A stretch of 51,849 bases of DNA from Burkholderia sp. 4M9327F10 (GCF_005503145.1 NZ_SCNV01000060.1:1-51849); one strand, 5' to 3'. Positions 41,512 to 51,329 are shown, numbered from the stretch's first letter. Numbers and translations: made by a program. Notes: generated from the letters alone by a model not told the origin.

Positions 41512-42825
41512 TTGTTGTCCAGGGTGCGTTTCGACCTCAATACGCTCAAACGCCTCGCGCAGTTCGCCGCGAAGCGCAGCAGCGAAGATCGCATTCCCCA
41601 GGTGGCCGGCAGTCTGACGTTCACCACCATGCTCTCGCTCGTGCCGCTTGCGACGGTGGCGTTCGCATTGTTTACCGCGTTCCCGATCTTCGGTTCGTTC
41701 CAGATGTCGCTGCAGGGTTTCCTTGCCGATCACCTGATGCCCGCGCAGATCAACGACCAGATTTTCAAATACCTGAACCAGTTCGCGTCCAAGGCCAAAG
41801 GGCTGACGACGATGGGCATGATCGTGCTGTTCGTCACCTCGGTGATGACGATGATGACGGTCGAATCCGCCTTCAACGTGATCTGGCGCGTGCGCAAGCC
41901 GCGGCCGTTCGCGCAGCGCGTGCTGGTCTACTGGGCGATCATTACGCTCGGGCCCATTCTGATCGGCGTCAGCCTGTCGATTTCGTCCTATCTGTTCACG
42001 CGTTCCATGGCGTTTAGTGCCGCGCAGCACATCACGCCGGTGATCGACTGGGCGCTGACGGGCGCGGCGCTGCCGCTCACCGCGCTCGCCTTCACGATGC
42101 TCTATGTGTACCTGCCGAACTGCCGCGTGGAGTGGCGCGATGCGGTGGTGGGCGGCCTCGGCGCCGCGATTGCGTTCGAACTGGCCAAGCGCGGTTTCGG
42201 CTATTACATCCGGCGCATTCCGACTTATACGGCGGTGTACGGCGCATTTGCGGCGCTGCCGATGTTCCTGCTGTGGATGTACCTGAGCTGGTTCATCACG
42301 CTGGCGGGAGCCATGGTGGCTTCGGCGTTGCCGGCGATACGCATCGGCCAGTTCCACCGGCCGCGCTTCGCGGGCAGCGACCTGTTCGATGCGCTCGAAA
42401 TGCTGGCGCGGCTTTCCGAAGCGCGCGAAGCGGGCAAGCCCGGTTACACGCAGCAGGATCTCGCGCGCATGCTGCGCCGGGACATGGATACGACCACCAA
42501 CCTGCTGGACAGCCTCGAGGAGATCGAGTGGATTGCGCGTCTGCACCAGGACGGCTCGCGCCCGCGCTTTGTGCTGCTGGCCAATCCTGCGCAGGTGACA
42601 GTGGCGCGGCTCTTCGACCTGTTTGTGATCGACCGCGCGGAACTCGAATACCAGCTCAATCTGGAATCGACTCGCGTGGACGGCGCGACGCTGCTGGCGG
42701 CGCTTGAAAACGACAAGCTGGGCGTTTCGCTCGCTGTTCTGCTGGCCGTGCGGGCCTCGGCGCGCGCAGCGCAGGCGGCGGAAAACGAAGGCCGCAGTGC
42801 GGCGATGCCGCATCAGACAGCATAA
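41512..42825 (+). CDS. YihY/virulence factor BrkB family membrane protein
   Basis: The 437-residue protein has six transmembrane helices over the first 290 residues (conserved QVAGSLTFTTMLSLVPLATV, FNVIWRVRKPRPF, FLLWMYLSWFITLAGA) and a C-terminal cytoplasmic winged-helix-like region of about 140 residues. No ATG is suitable: a TTG at 41512 lies six bases after AAGGAGG and gives the family start MLSRVRFDLN. The family was once misnamed RNase BN; its activity is unknown. It is divergent from wrbA. Confidence 0.9.
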   Translation: MLSRVRFDLNTLKRLAQFAAKRSSEDRIPQVAGSLTFTTMLSLVPLATVAFALFTAFPIFGSFQMSLQGFLADHLMPAQINDQIFKYLNQFASKAKGLTTMGMIVLFVTSVMTMMTVESAFNVIWRVRKPRPFAQRVLVYWAIITLGPILIGVSLSISSYLFTRSMAFSAAQHITPVIDWALTGAALPLTALAFTMLYVYLPNCRVEWRDAVVGGLGAAIAFELAKRGFGYYIRRIPTYTAVYGAFAALPMFLLWMYLSWFITLAGAMVASALPAIRIGQFHRPRFAGSDLFDALEMLARLSEAREAGKPGYTQQDLARMLRRDMDTTTNLLDSLEEIEWIARLHQDGSRPRFVLLANPAQVTVARLFDLFVIDRAELEYQLNLESTRVDGATLLAALENDKLGVSLAVLLAVRASARAAQAAENEGRSAAMPHQTA

Positions 42826-42850
42826 GCGGGCATACGCGGCCCCCCTCCCG

Positions 42851-43171
42851 CTAGAGGGAAATCTTCCCGATGCAGATATCCTTGAACATTACCCAGTCGC
42901 CCATCAGGCTATAAACCGGGTGCCGGAAGGTTGCAGGCCGGTTCTTCTCAAAGAAGAAATGCCCGATCCACGCGCACCCGTAGCCGCTGACCAGCGCGGC
43001 AGGCAGCCACAGCCAGTCCCCGGTGGCGAGCGCCATGGCGAGGCAGCCGATGACGCCCAGCGAGCCGACAAAGTGCAGCCGCCGCGAAACCAGATTGCGA
43101 TGCTCTTCGAGGTAGAACGGATAAAACTCCGCAAAATTCGCGAAGTGATCAGTGTGAGCGGATTGAGACAT
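42851..43171 (-). CDS. Mpo1/DUF962-like membrane protein
   Basis: The 106-residue protein has FAEFYPFYLEEHRN, RRLHFVGS with a conserved His, two hydrophobic helices and GHFFFEKNRPATFRHP, all typical of DUF962/Mpo1-like proteins. Yeast Mpo1 is an iron-dependent dioxygenase for 2-hydroxy fatty acids, and the His residues here are kept. GGAGG precedes paired ATGs; the second (43171) has better spacing. It converges on the YihY gene. Confidence 0.88.
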   Translation of the reverse strand: MSQSAHTDHFANFAEFYPFYLEEHRNLVSRRLHFVGSLGVIGCLAMALATGDWLWLPAALVSGYGCAWIGHFFFEKNRPATFRHPVYSLMGDWVMFKDICIGKISL

Positions 43172-43244
43172 CATGGCCTCCGTTTCGCTGCTCTTTTGTG
43201 GACTTCACCTCGGGCCCATCCCAGGCCGACCCGGAGTCTGTCCC

Positions 43245-43270
43245 GGCGCCCAGTTCCGGCGCCCAGTTCC
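43245..43270. repeat. Tandem 13-base duplication
   Basis: GGCGCCCAGTTCC occurs twice head to tail. It lies in the 288-base gap between the Mpo1-like and hydrolase genes, in which nothing else was found. Confidence 0.85.
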
Positions 43271-43459
43271 GGGTCTGCGCCCCAAGCCCATCCCCCCGCC
43301 GAACCGGTTTGCGCGGTGCGGCGAGCCCGGCTGCCAGCATGTACACATACGTATGCTTGAAACCGGGCGGGCCTGAATCATTGTGCTGCTAGAGGCGCTT
43401 GCGTGCAACCTGGCCATTCGGCATATGGTGCGTCGTGTCCTGCGACGGTATCGTCGAAC

Positions 43460-44314
43460 TTACTGAACCGGTGCGGCGGGTGCAGCCGCGCTGGAGAATG
43501 CGTGCGTCGCAAAGCCGAACAGCGCATCGAGCGTGGCGTCCGGTTGCTCGCTCATCAGCGCATGGCCGGCGTCGAGCGTCACGGTGTCCACGGCTGTGCC
43601 GGCTTGCGCGAACGCTTGGGCGAGCGCTTTCGTGGCACGCGGTGGCGTCATGGCGTCGCGTTGTCCCACGATCAAGCGAACGGGGCAGCGCACCTCGGCT
43701 GCGCGAACGAGGCCGTCCGCGTACGCGTTGCAGGCCGTGAAGTCGGTGTGGAACAGACCGGCTTCGCCGTTGGCCGAGATCCGTTCCATCAGCCGCTGGT
43801 TCATGCCGTGCAACCAGAAGCCTGGGCCCGGGCAGGACGGTTTGGCGGCGAGCGTCGAATGAGACCACTGGTTGACCATGGCGATGGCTTCCGGCTCGCG
43901 GTTGAGGGCGGCGTCGAGCAGTGCGTCGGAGACGGCCATCGGCACCGCGGTCGCCACGAGAGCAAGCGCGCCGGCCCGTTGGGGATAGCGCGCGGCGAAG
44001 TCCAGCGCGATCAGCGAGCCCATGCTGTGGCCGATCACGCAGGCTCGCGCCACGCCGGCCGCATCCAGCAGCGCGGCCAGCCAGTCGGCCATGGCGTCGA
44101 TCCTGGTGAGCGCCGGGCCGGCGCTGCGATGGTGGCCCGGCAGGTCGACCGCCAGCACACTGAAGCCGTGATGCGCGAAGTAGCGGGTCTGCAGCGCCCA
44201 CACGCTATGGTCGTGCTCGGCGCCATGAATGAACACGGCAGTGGGCAGGCTGGCGTCGAACGGTTTGCCGCCGGTGTAGGCATAGGCCGACTTATGCTGG
44301 ACCTCGAAGATCAT
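43460..44314 (-). CDS. Alpha/beta-hydrolase
   Basis: The 284-residue soluble protein has an oxyanion-side HGAEHDHSVW, the nucleophile elbow GHSMG (Ser near residue 95), an acid Asp near QRDAMTPP and a terminal DAGHAL His. This completes a Ser-Asp-His triad of the esterase/hydrolase class. Its ATG overlaps the sulfhydrylase stop by four bases, so it is expressed with it. It could act on an O-acyl product, but substrate is not known. It ends in an Ala/Pro-rich tail. Confidence 0.85.
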   Translation of the reverse strand: MIFEVQHKSAYAYTGGKPFDASLPTAVFIHGAEHDHSVWALQTRYFAHHGFSVLAVDLPGHHRSAGPALTRIDAMADWLAALLDAAGVARACVIGHSMGSLIALDFAARYPQRAGALALVATAVPMAVSDALLDAALNREPEAIAMVNQWSHSTLAAKPSCPGPGFWLHGMNQRLMERISANGEAGLFHTDFTACNAYADGLVRAAEVRCPVRLIVGQRDAMTPPRATKALAQAFAQAGTAVDTVTLDAGHALMSEQPDATLDALFGFATHAFSSAAAPAAPVQ

Positions 44315-45747
44315 GCCGGCTCCTTGCGTGCGCCGCCGTCGCTGGGGTTGTTGGGACTGTCGTTCGGTTTGGCAGCACCTGCGCCGGCCGGCTTTTGCTC
44401 GGCCTTGTTTGCGGCCTTATTTGCGGCTTTGAGCGCGCGCTTGAGATCGTCGATCAGATCGTCCGGGTCTTCGAGGCCGATCGACAGGCGGATCGTGCCT
44501 TCCGCAATGCCCGCTGCGGCGAGGGCGGCGGCGTCCATGCGGAAATGAGTGGTCGATGCGGGATGAATCACGAGCGAGCGGGCGTCGCCGACATTGGCCA
44601 GATGCGAGAACAGCGTCAGCGCCTCGATGAAGCGGCGTCCGGCGGCGCGGTCGCCGCGCAGGTTGAAGCTGAACACGGCGCCGGCGCCGCGCGGCAGCAG
44701 GCGCTTCGCGAGTGCGTGATCGGGGTGCGAGGCCAGTTCCGGATAGGCAACGGACTCGACCGCGGCGTGCGCGGCGAGGAATTCGACCACTTTGCGGGTG
44801 TTCGAGACGTGCCGGTCCATGCGCAAGGGCAGGGTTTCGATGCCTTGCAGCAGTTGCCACGCGGCCTGCGGATGCAGGCACGCGCCAAAGTCGCGCAGCC
44901 CTTCGCGGCGGGCGCGCAGCAGGAACGGGGCGACGGTGCTTTCCTCGGCGAACACCATACCGTGAAAACCCTCATACGGCTCGGTAAATTCGGGGAAAAG
45001 CCCGGAGGCTTCAAAGTCGAAAGTACCGCCGTCGACCAGCACACCGCCGATGGTCGTACCGTGGCCGCCGAGGAATTTGGTTGCGGAGTGATAGACGAAA
45101 TCCGCGCCGTGCTCAAAGGGTTTGAGCAGATACGGGGTGGTAAAGGTCGAGTCGACCAGCAGCGGCACGCGCTGGCCATGCGCGATTTCCGCCACTGCGG
45201 CAATATCGAGCACGTCGAGGCCCGGATTGCCGAGCGTTTCGCCGAACAGCAGGCGCGTGTTCGGGCGCAAGGCGGCGCGCCAGCCGTCCAGATCGCCGGG
45301 TTTGACGAAGGTGGTTTCGATGCCGAAGCGCCGCAGCGTGTAGTTCAGCAGATTGTGCGAGCCGCCGTAGAGCGCGCCCGAGGCGACGATATGGGAGCCG
45401 GCGCCCATCAGCGTGGCAATCGCCAGGTGCAGCGCCGCCTGGCCGCTGGCCGTGCCGATCGCCCCGGCGCCGTTCTCCAGCGCGGCGACGCGCTCTTCGA
45501 AAACGGCCACGGTCGGGTTCGAGATGCGCGAGTACACGTGGCCGGCGCGTTCCATATTGAACAGCGCGGCGGCGTGGTCGGTGTCGCGAAACGAGAACGA
45601 GGTGGTCTGGTAGATCGGCGTGGCGCGCGCGCCGGTCGTGGGGTCGGGGGCTGCGCCTGCATGCAGCGCAAGCGTGTCGAAACGGTTGGCGGACATCCTG
45701 GGCGGCGGAGCCACGGGCGGCTCCGCGAAGGGTGAAAGTGGGGGCAT
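44311..45747 (-). CDS. O-acetyl-/O-succinylhomoserine sulfhydrylase type PLP enzyme
   Basis: This Cys/Met-metabolism PLP enzyme has about 478 residues. The core runs from FDTLALHAGAAPDP to RLSIGLEDPDDLIDDL, with SRISNPT, the PLP lysine in HSATKFLGGHG and HPASTTH near the C-terminus, as in O-acetylhomoserine sulfhydrylases. After the core comes a 45-residue Lys/Ala/Pro/Asn-rich tail that is probably disordered. Start at 45747 or at 45696 (MSANRFDTL) cannot be separated. It would make homocysteine directly from sulfide. The alpha/beta-hydrolase gene follows with a four-base overlap. Confidence 0.88.
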   Translation of the reverse strand: MPPLSPFAEPPVAPPPRMSANRFDTLALHAGAAPDPTTGARATPIYQTTSFSFRDTDHAAALFNMERAGHVYSRISNPTVAVFEERVAALENGAGAIGTASGQAALHLAIATLMGAGSHIVASGALYGGSHNLLNYTLRRFGIETTFVKPGDLDGWRAALRPNTRLLFGETLGNPGLDVLDIAAVAEIAHGQRVPLLVDSTFTTPYLLKPFEHGADFVYHSATKFLGGHGTTIGGVLVDGGTFDFEASGLFPEFTEPYEGFHGMVFAEESTVAPFLLRARREGLRDFGACLHPQAAWQLLQGIETLPLRMDRHVSNTRKVVEFLAAHAAVESVAYPELASHPDHALAKRLLPRGAGAVFSFNLRGDRAAGRRFIEALTLFSHLANVGDARSLVIHPASTTHFRMDAAALAAAGIAEGTIRLSIGLEDPDDLIDDLKRALKAANKAANKAEQKPAGAGAAKPNDSPNNPSDGGARKEPA

Positions 45748-45965
45748 CGTATCACCGGGGCACGCGGCTTGAACTCCGGTTTTCCCCATGCGCCTTGCCG
45801 GCAGGCCCTTGCCGCCATGGTGGGCGGGCCGCTTTCCTTTTACAGGTCTTTCCGCTAGGATCGAAAGTCAGTCATGTATTAACGGCTTCACCGGATTTTG
45901 CAACTATTGTGCATGGGACGGGAGTCAGCGTTTTTCTCTCACTCCCGGCGACAAAGGAGACAATC

Positions 45966-46424
45966 ATGCGAGTCAGCGACATTCTCAAGGTCAAGGGCAA
46001 TACCCTTTTCACCGTCACGCCGGATACGCCGCTCATCGACGCAGTCAATGCGATGGCGGAGCACGATATCGGCTCGCTGGTTGTCATGGAATATGGCGAT
46101 CTGGTCGGCATGCTCACGTTCCGTGAAATCATCCTGACGCTCAGCAAGCACCACGGCAGCGTCGGCACGGCAACCATTCGCAAGGTCATGGACGACCATC
46201 CGCTCACGTGCACGCCGGAAACGGATGTGAACGAGGTGCGCCGCATGATGCTCGAACATCACGTGCGCTACCTGCCGGTCATGGAAAGCCGCACGCTGAT
46301 GGGCGTGATCTCGTTCTACGACGTCGCGAAGGCAGTGGTCGAGGAGCAGGGCTTCGAAAACCGCATGCTCAAGGCATATATCCGCGACTGGCCGGAAGAG
46401 CAGGAGCCGCAGCAGGCGAGCTAG
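45966..46424 (+). CDS. CBS-domain pair protein
   Basis: The 152-residue protein consists of two CBS domains (about 8-60 and 75-130) and little else: MRVSDILKVKGNTLFTV opens the first and IRKVMDDHPLTCTPET the second. Such free-standing pairs bind adenine nucleotides and act as energy sensors of partner proteins. AAAGGAGAC precedes the ATG. The 218 bases upstream contain no other gene. The partner is unknown. Confidence 0.92.
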   Translation: MRVSDILKVKGNTLFTVTPDTPLIDAVNAMAEHDIGSLVVMEYGDLVGMLTFREIILTLSKHHGSVGTATIRKVMDDHPLTCTPETDVNEVRRMMLEHHVRYLPVMESRTLMGVISFYDVAKAVVEEQGFENRMLKAYIRDWPEEQEPQQAS

Positions 46425-46552
46425 ATTGTTAGCCCGGGTCTTAGCATGGTGTTAGCCGGGCCGGCCGCGGCGCCGTCGTCCCCGCTGCTCATGCGGGCGC
46501 AAACCGGCGTCAACGGCCATCGGATTGCCACAGCCTGAGGTCATCATCGAGG

Positions 46553-46580
46553 GGCGTGCGCGCAAGCGTGCGCCTTTTTT
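46553..46580 (+). terminator. Intrinsic terminator after the CBS gene
   Basis: GGCGTGCGC, loop GCAA and GCGTGCGCC form a nine-pair stem (two G-T pairs), followed by six T. It lies between the CBS gene and the next start codon. Confidence 0.88.
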
Positions 46581-46613
46581 GCGTCAGGTCCCTTCTCCCA
46601 CTCACCAGCCTTC

Positions 46614-48551
46614 ATGAGCGATCGTCCCTTACCCGCCGCCCGCCGCGCCGCCCACCGTAGCGACGCACACGAGTCCCAGTTCCGCCTTCTGGGCGAGCGG
46701 CGTTTTGCACCGTTTTTCTGGACCCAGTTCCTGGGCGCCATGAACGACAACGTGTTCAAGATTGGCTTTACCTCGCTTGTCACGTATCAGACCGCACGCT
46801 TTTCGGGCGTCGATGCGAAGACCGCGGCCTTTCTGATTTCCGCAATCTTCATCCTGCCGTTCGTGCTGCTGTCCGCCACCTCCGGACAGATTGCGGACAA
46901 GTACGACAAGGCGATGCTGACGCGCTTTGTGAAGACCTTCGAAATCGGTGTGATGCTGATCGGCGGAACCGGCTTCTGGCTGCATAGCGCGCCGTTGCTG
47001 TACCTCTGCACGTTTTTGATGGGGGTGCATTCCACGCTGTTCGGCCCGGTTAAATACTCGTACCTGCCGCAGCATCTGCAGAAAAACGAGCTGGTCGGCG
47101 GCAACGGCATGGTGGAAATGGGCACCTTTGTCGCGATCCTGGTGGGCACCATTATCGGCGGGGAGGCGGCCGGTTTCGTCGAGCACGGCGCGGTGGTGCT
47201 GGCGTTTGCGTGCGTCGGGATCGCGCTGGTGGGGCGTGCGGTGTCCGCGTTCGTACCGGCCACGCCGGCGCCGCAGCCCGATCTGCAGATCAACTGGAAC
47301 CCGGTTAGCGAAACCTGGCGCAATCTGAAAATCGCCGCCGGGAATCGCACGGTATTTCTCAGCTTGCTGGGGATTTCCTGGCTGTGGTTTGTCGGTGCGA
47401 TCTTCCTGTCGTCGTTTTTCAGCTTTGCCAAGAATGTGCTGTCGGCCAACCCCGATGTCGTGACGGTGCTGCTCGGCACCTTTTCGATCGGTATTGGCCT
47501 CGGTTCGCTGATGTGCGAGCGGCTTTCCAAGCGGCGCATCGAAATCGGCCTCGTGCCGCTCGGCTCGATCGGCATGAGCGTGTTCGGCATCGACCTGTTC
47601 TTCGCGAGTCACGCGCTGCCGCCGGCCGGACATTTGCTCAGTGTCGGCGAATTCATGCTGATGCCGGCCAACTGGCGTGTCCTCGCCGATCTGTTCCTGC
47701 TCGCGATGTTCGGCGGCTTCTATAGCGTGCCGCTGTATGCGCTGATCCAGAGCCGCAGCCAGCCGAGCCATCGCGCACGCATCATCGCGGCGAACAATAT
47801 CCTCAATTCCGCGTTCATGATCGTCTCGTCGCTGATGGCCATGGCGTTGACTTCCGCGGGCGTCAGCATTCCAGGCATTTTCCTTGTGACGGCGCTGCTC
47901 AACATCGTCGTGGCCACCTATATCTACTCGCTGGTGCCGGAGTTTCTGCTGCGCTTTGTGGCGTGGGTGCTGGTGCACACGTTCTACCGGATCCGCCTCG
48001 TGCACGCGGAGCGCATTCCGGAAGAGGGCGCGGCGGTGCTGGTGTGCAACCACGTCAGCTATGTGGATGCAATCGTCATCATGGCCGAGAGCCCGCGTCC
48101 GATCCGCTTCGTGATGGATCATCACATCTTCAGGACGCCGCTGGCCGGCTGGGTGTTCCGCCACGCCAAAGCGATTCCGATTGCGCCGTCCCACGAAGAC
48201 CCGGAAATGCTCAAGCGGGCCTATGAAACCTGTGCGCAGGCGCTCAGCGAGGGCGACCTGGTGTGCATCTTTCCGGAAGGCAAGCTGACCAAGACCGGCG
48301 AACTCAACCCGTTCCGTCACGGCGTGACCGAAATCATCCGCCGCACGCCGGCGCCGGTGGTGCCGATGGCGTTGCGCGGGCTGTGGGGCAGTGTGTTTTC
48401 GCGCGCGGCCGATGCGCGCTGGCCGCGGCCGGTGCAAAAGGGCGTGATGAGCCGGCTGACGCTCGCGGTCGGCGAGCCGCTCGGTCCGGCGCAGGTGACG
48501 CCGGAAGGGCTGCAGCAGATCGTCACCGAGTTGCGCGGGGCGCGTAAATAG
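46614..48551 (+). CDS. MFS transporter fused to a PlsC-type acyltransferase
   Basis: The 645-residue inner-membrane protein begins with a major facilitator domain (about 30-420, FFWTQFLGAMNDNVFKIGF, LplT-like lysophospholipid flippase) and ends with a lysophosphatidate-type acyltransferase domain (about 440-645). The acyltransferase HX4D motif is NHVSYVD near 477 and a FPEGKLTKTGE block lies near 553. In E. coli LplT and Aas are separate and Aas adds an acyl-ACP synthetase; here the ligase is absent. The likely job is uptake and re-acylation of lysophospholipids, an inference. Confidence 0.9.
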   Translation: MSDRPLPAARRAAHRSDAHESQFRLLGERRFAPFFWTQFLGAMNDNVFKIGFTSLVTYQTARFSGVDAKTAAFLISAIFILPFVLLSATSGQIADKYDKAMLTRFVKTFEIGVMLIGGTGFWLHSAPLLYLCTFLMGVHSTLFGPVKYSYLPQHLQKNELVGGNGMVEMGTFVAILVGTIIGGEAAGFVEHGAVVLAFACVGIALVGRAVSAFVPATPAPQPDLQINWNPVSETWRNLKIAAGNRTVFLSLLGISWLWFVGAIFLSSFFSFAKNVLSANPDVVTVLLGTFSIGIGLGSLMCERLSKRRIEIGLVPLGSIGMSVFGIDLFFASHALPPAGHLLSVGEFMLMPANWRVLADLFLLAMFGGFYSVPLYALIQSRSQPSHRARIIAANNILNSAFMIVSSLMAMALTSAGVSIPGIFLVTALLNIVVATYIYSLVPEFLLRFVAWVLVHTFYRIRLVHAERIPEEGAAVLVCNHVSYVDAIVIMAESPRPIRFVMDHHIFRTPLAGWVFRHAKAIPIAPSHEDPEMLKRAYETCAQALSEGDLVCIFPEGKLTKTGELNPFRHGVTEIIRRTPAPVVPMALRGLWGSVFSRAADARWPRPVQKGVMSRLTLAVGEPLGPAQVTPEGLQQIVTELRGARK

Positions 48552-48599
48552 GCGGGCTGGCATAATAGCGGTTTCCCCGCATTTCTTTGGACGACGCTC

Positions 48600-49700
48600 A
48601 TGTCCGGCAATACGCTTGGTACGCTTTTCACTGTCACGACCTTCGGCGAATCGCATGGTCCCGCTATCGGCTGCGTGATCGACGGTTGCCCGCCGGGCAT
48701 GGCGCTGGTTGAAGCGGACATCCAGTTCGAACTGGACCGCCGCAAGCCGGGCACTTCCCGCCACGTCACGCAGCGTCAGGAAGAGGACAAGGTCGAGATT
48801 CTGTCCGGCGTGTTCGAGGGCGTCACCACCGGTGCGCCGATTGCGCTGCTGATCCGTAATACGGACCAGCGCAGCAAGGACTACGGCAACATCGCGGAAA
48901 CGTTCCGCCCGGGCCACGCCGATTACACCTACTGGCAAAAATACGGCATTCGCGACTATCGCGGCGGCGGCCGTTCGTCGGCGCGTCTGACTGCGCCTAC
49001 CGTGGCGGCGGGGGCTGTGGCTAAGAAATGGCTGCGCGAGCATTTCGGCACGGAGATCCGCGGCTACATGGCCGCGCTTGGCGAAATCGACGTGCCGTTC
49101 CTCGACTGGTCGCATGTGCGCGAAAACCCGTTCTTCGCGCCGAATGCAGACGTGGTGCCGCAGCTCGAAAGCTATATGGACGCACTGCGCAAGGATGGCG
49201 ATTCGATCGGTGCACGCATCAACGTGGTCGCCTCGGGCGTGCCGGTTGGGCTCGGCGAGCCGCTATTCGACCGGCTCGATGCCGATATCGCCCACGCCAT
49301 GATGGGCATCAACGCGGTGAAGGGCGTGGAGATCGGCGCGGGCTTCGCCAGCGTCGCGCAACGCGGTTCGGTGCATGGTGACGAGCTGACCCCGGAAGGC
49401 TTTGTCGGCAATCACGCGGGTGGTGTGCTCGGCGGCATTTCCACGGGGCAGGACATTACCGTGTCGATCGCCATCAAGCCGACCTCGAGCATCCGCACGC
49501 CGCGCCGCTCCATCGACAAGGCGGGTCAACCGGCCGTCGTCGAGACCTTCGGGCGTCACGATCCTTGCGTCGGCATCCGCGCCACACCGATCGCCGAGTC
49601 GATGCTGGCGCTGGTGCTGATCGATCATGCGCTGCGCCATCGCGCGCAGTGCGGCGATGTCGCGGTCGGCACGCCGAAGATCGCGGCGAGCGCGCCTTAA
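48600..49700 (+). CDS. aroC: Chorismate synthase
   Basis: AroC makes chorismate from EPSP, the last shared step of aromatic amino acid synthesis, with reduced FMN. The 366-residue protein has FTVTTFGESHG at the N-terminus, the signature YRGGGRSSAR near 120 and HAGGVLGGIS near 275. Length is normal. It follows the acyltransferase gene by 48 bases in the same direction. Identification is firm. Confidence 0.98.
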   Translation: MSGNTLGTLFTVTTFGESHGPAIGCVIDGCPPGMALVEADIQFELDRRKPGTSRHVTQRQEEDKVEILSGVFEGVTTGAPIALLIRNTDQRSKDYGNIAETFRPGHADYTYWQKYGIRDYRGGGRSSARLTAPTVAAGAVAKKWLREHFGTEIRGYMAALGEIDVPFLDWSHVRENPFFAPNADVVPQLESYMDALRKDGDSIGARINVVASGVPVGLGEPLFDRLDADIAHAMMGINAVKGVEIGAGFASVAQRGSVHGDELTPEGFVGNHAGGVLGGISTGQDITVSIAIKPTSSIRTPRRSIDKAGQPAVVETFGRHDPCVGIRATPIAESMLALVLIDHALRHRAQCGDVAVGTPKIAASAP

Positions 49701-49717
49701 GGTGCTCTAGGCCACCT

Positions 49718-49747
49718 TCAGTTACCCTCAATTACCCTCAGTTACCA
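49718..49747 (+). repeat. Three tandem 10-base repeats, TCARTTACCM
   Basis: TCAGTTACCC, TCAATTACCC and TCAGTTACCA lie head to tail between aroC and the TPR gene, 47 bases before the start codon. Confidence 0.8.
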
Positions 49748-49793
49748 GCAGCCGCGTCTCACGTGTCTTCGCGTCCCGGCCGGAACGACCTTG

Positions 49794-51263
49794 ATGATGG
49801 ACCCGAATAGCCCCGTGGCCGGCGACGCCCTGGCGCAATTGCGCACACGGGCCGCCGCGCCGCAGGCCGGCGCCACAGACTGGCTCGCGTTCGGCCAGGC
49901 CCTGCTGCAACAGGCAGGGCGCAACCGCGAGCAGCAACGCGAGGCGCTGGCCGCGCTGGTGCAGGCCTACCAGCTTGATCCTGCCTGCGAACCCACTCTG
50001 CTGCATACGATTGCTCAAACCGGCTTTGTCGTACGCGACTGGCCTTTGGTCGAGTCGGCCACGGGCCTATTGCTGGCGCGCAATGCCGAAGATGCCAACG
50101 CGCTCGTCTGGCGTGCAGCCGCTATCCAGCATCACAACCATTTCGACGAAGCCGAGCGCCTTTTGCGCGAGGCGGTGCGGGTCGTGCCGGACAATCCGGT
50201 CGCGTTGCACAAGCTCGCGTTGTGCATCAAGGAGCAAGCGCGCTTCGTCGAAGCCGAGGCCCTTTTGCGACGCGTGCTCGAACTCTCGCCGAACAATGCG
50301 CATGCGACGTTCGACCTCGCGGAGCTGGAAATACGCTCGGGCCGCTACGCCGACGGCTGGGTGAATTACGAAGCGCGCGTCGTATTCGGCGACGACCTGA
50401 ACAACGCACACCATGCGCTAGGCGAGATTAGCCGCTACTGGCAGGGCGAGCCGCTTGCCGGCAAGACATTGGTCGTCTACGGCGAGCAGGGCAACGGCGA
50501 CTGCCTGTGGGCGGTGCGCTTTCTGCCGCTGCTGGCCGAGCGGGCGCGGCGTGAGGGCGGGCGAGTGATCTTCGGTCACGATGGACCGCTGCGGCATCTG
50601 TTCGAAAGAATGCTGCCCGCCGACGTAGCGCTTGAAACCAACCTCATTACACGGCCGGATTTTCATTGCGGGCTGATGAGCGTGCCCGTGCGGCTCGGTG
50701 TGTTCGATTCCGCGGGCTGGGGCCGCGCCTATCTGGGCGCCGATCCGGCTCGCGCCGGGCAGTGGCGTGAGCGCGTCGCACAGGCCGTGCCGCACGGCGG
50801 TCCCAAAGTCGGCCTGGTGTGGAACGGCAATCCGCAGCACATTCGCGATGTACGGCGTTCGGTGCCGGTCGATCAGCTCGAACCTCTGCTGACGGTGCCG
50901 GGCATCACGTATTTCGCACTCTCGCCGGGACGTTCCGCGACGGTCGGGCAATGGCGTGCGCATGGTATCGAAATTGTCGATCCCACGCCGCATTTCGAAG
51001 CCGGCTTCGACGATGTGGCGGCGCTGCTCGCCAACCTCGATCTCGTCGTGACCATCGATAGCGGCCCCGCCCACCTGGCGGGTGCGCTGGGCGTGCCAAC
51101 CTGTCTCATGATCGACCACGTGTCGGCGTGGTTCTGGGGCGATCAGGTGCAGCGCACGCCGTGGTACGACTCGGTCGAGCTGTTTCGCCAGCCGGCGATC
51201 GGCGCCTGGGCGCCGGTGCTGGCGAGCGTGCGCGCGAGACTGGAGGCCCTGGCGCGACGCTGA
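49794..51263 (+). CDS. TPR-repeat protein with glycosyltransferase-9-like domain
   Basis: The 489-residue protein has tetratricopeptide repeats (about 30-200; clear units around NHFDEAERLLREAVRVVPDN and FVEAEALLRRVLELSPNN) and a C-terminal domain like heptosyltransferase/GT9 (GKTLVVYGEQGNGD, KVGLVWNGNP, VTIDSGPAHLAGALG). Such proteins are thought to glycosylate cell-surface structures or proteins. Two ATGs (49794, 49797) are possible and the ribosome-binding site is weak. Acceptor and sugar are unknown. Confidence 0.85.
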   Translation: MMDPNSPVAGDALAQLRTRAAAPQAGATDWLAFGQALLQQAGRNREQQREALAALVQAYQLDPACEPTLLHTIAQTGFVVRDWPLVESATGLLLARNAEDANALVWRAAAIQHHNHFDEAERLLREAVRVVPDNPVALHKLALCIKEQARFVEAEALLRRVLELSPNNAHATFDLAELEIRSGRYADGWVNYEARVVFGDDLNNAHHALGEISRYWQGEPLAGKTLVVYGEQGNGDCLWAVRFLPLLAERARREGGRVIFGHDGPLRHLFERMLPADVALETNLITRPDFHCGLMSVPVRLGVFDSAGWGRAYLGADPARAGQWRERVAQAVPHGGPKVGLVWNGNPQHIRDVRRSVPVDQLEPLLTVPGITYFALSPGRSATVGQWRAHGIEIVDPTPHFEAGFDDVAALLANLDLVVTIDSGPAHLAGALGVPTCLMIDHVSAWFWGDQVQRTPWYDSVELFRQPAIGAWAPVLASVRARLEALARR

Positions 51264-51329
51264 GCGGGCGAGTGCATCACATCAGAAGCCAGCGCGGCAA
51301 CCGAAGCGGGCACGAAACGCGGACGAAAA

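Noticed and set aside
43245..43270. CRISPR or phage attachment site at the 13-base tandem repeat
   Set aside because: Only two adjacent copies with no spacer and no cas or integrase genes nearby.
46629..49115. 828-codon open frame antisense to the acyltransferase and aroC genes
   Set aside because: It is Arg/His/Gln-rich without domains and spans two well-identified genes; it is a by-product of high GC content.
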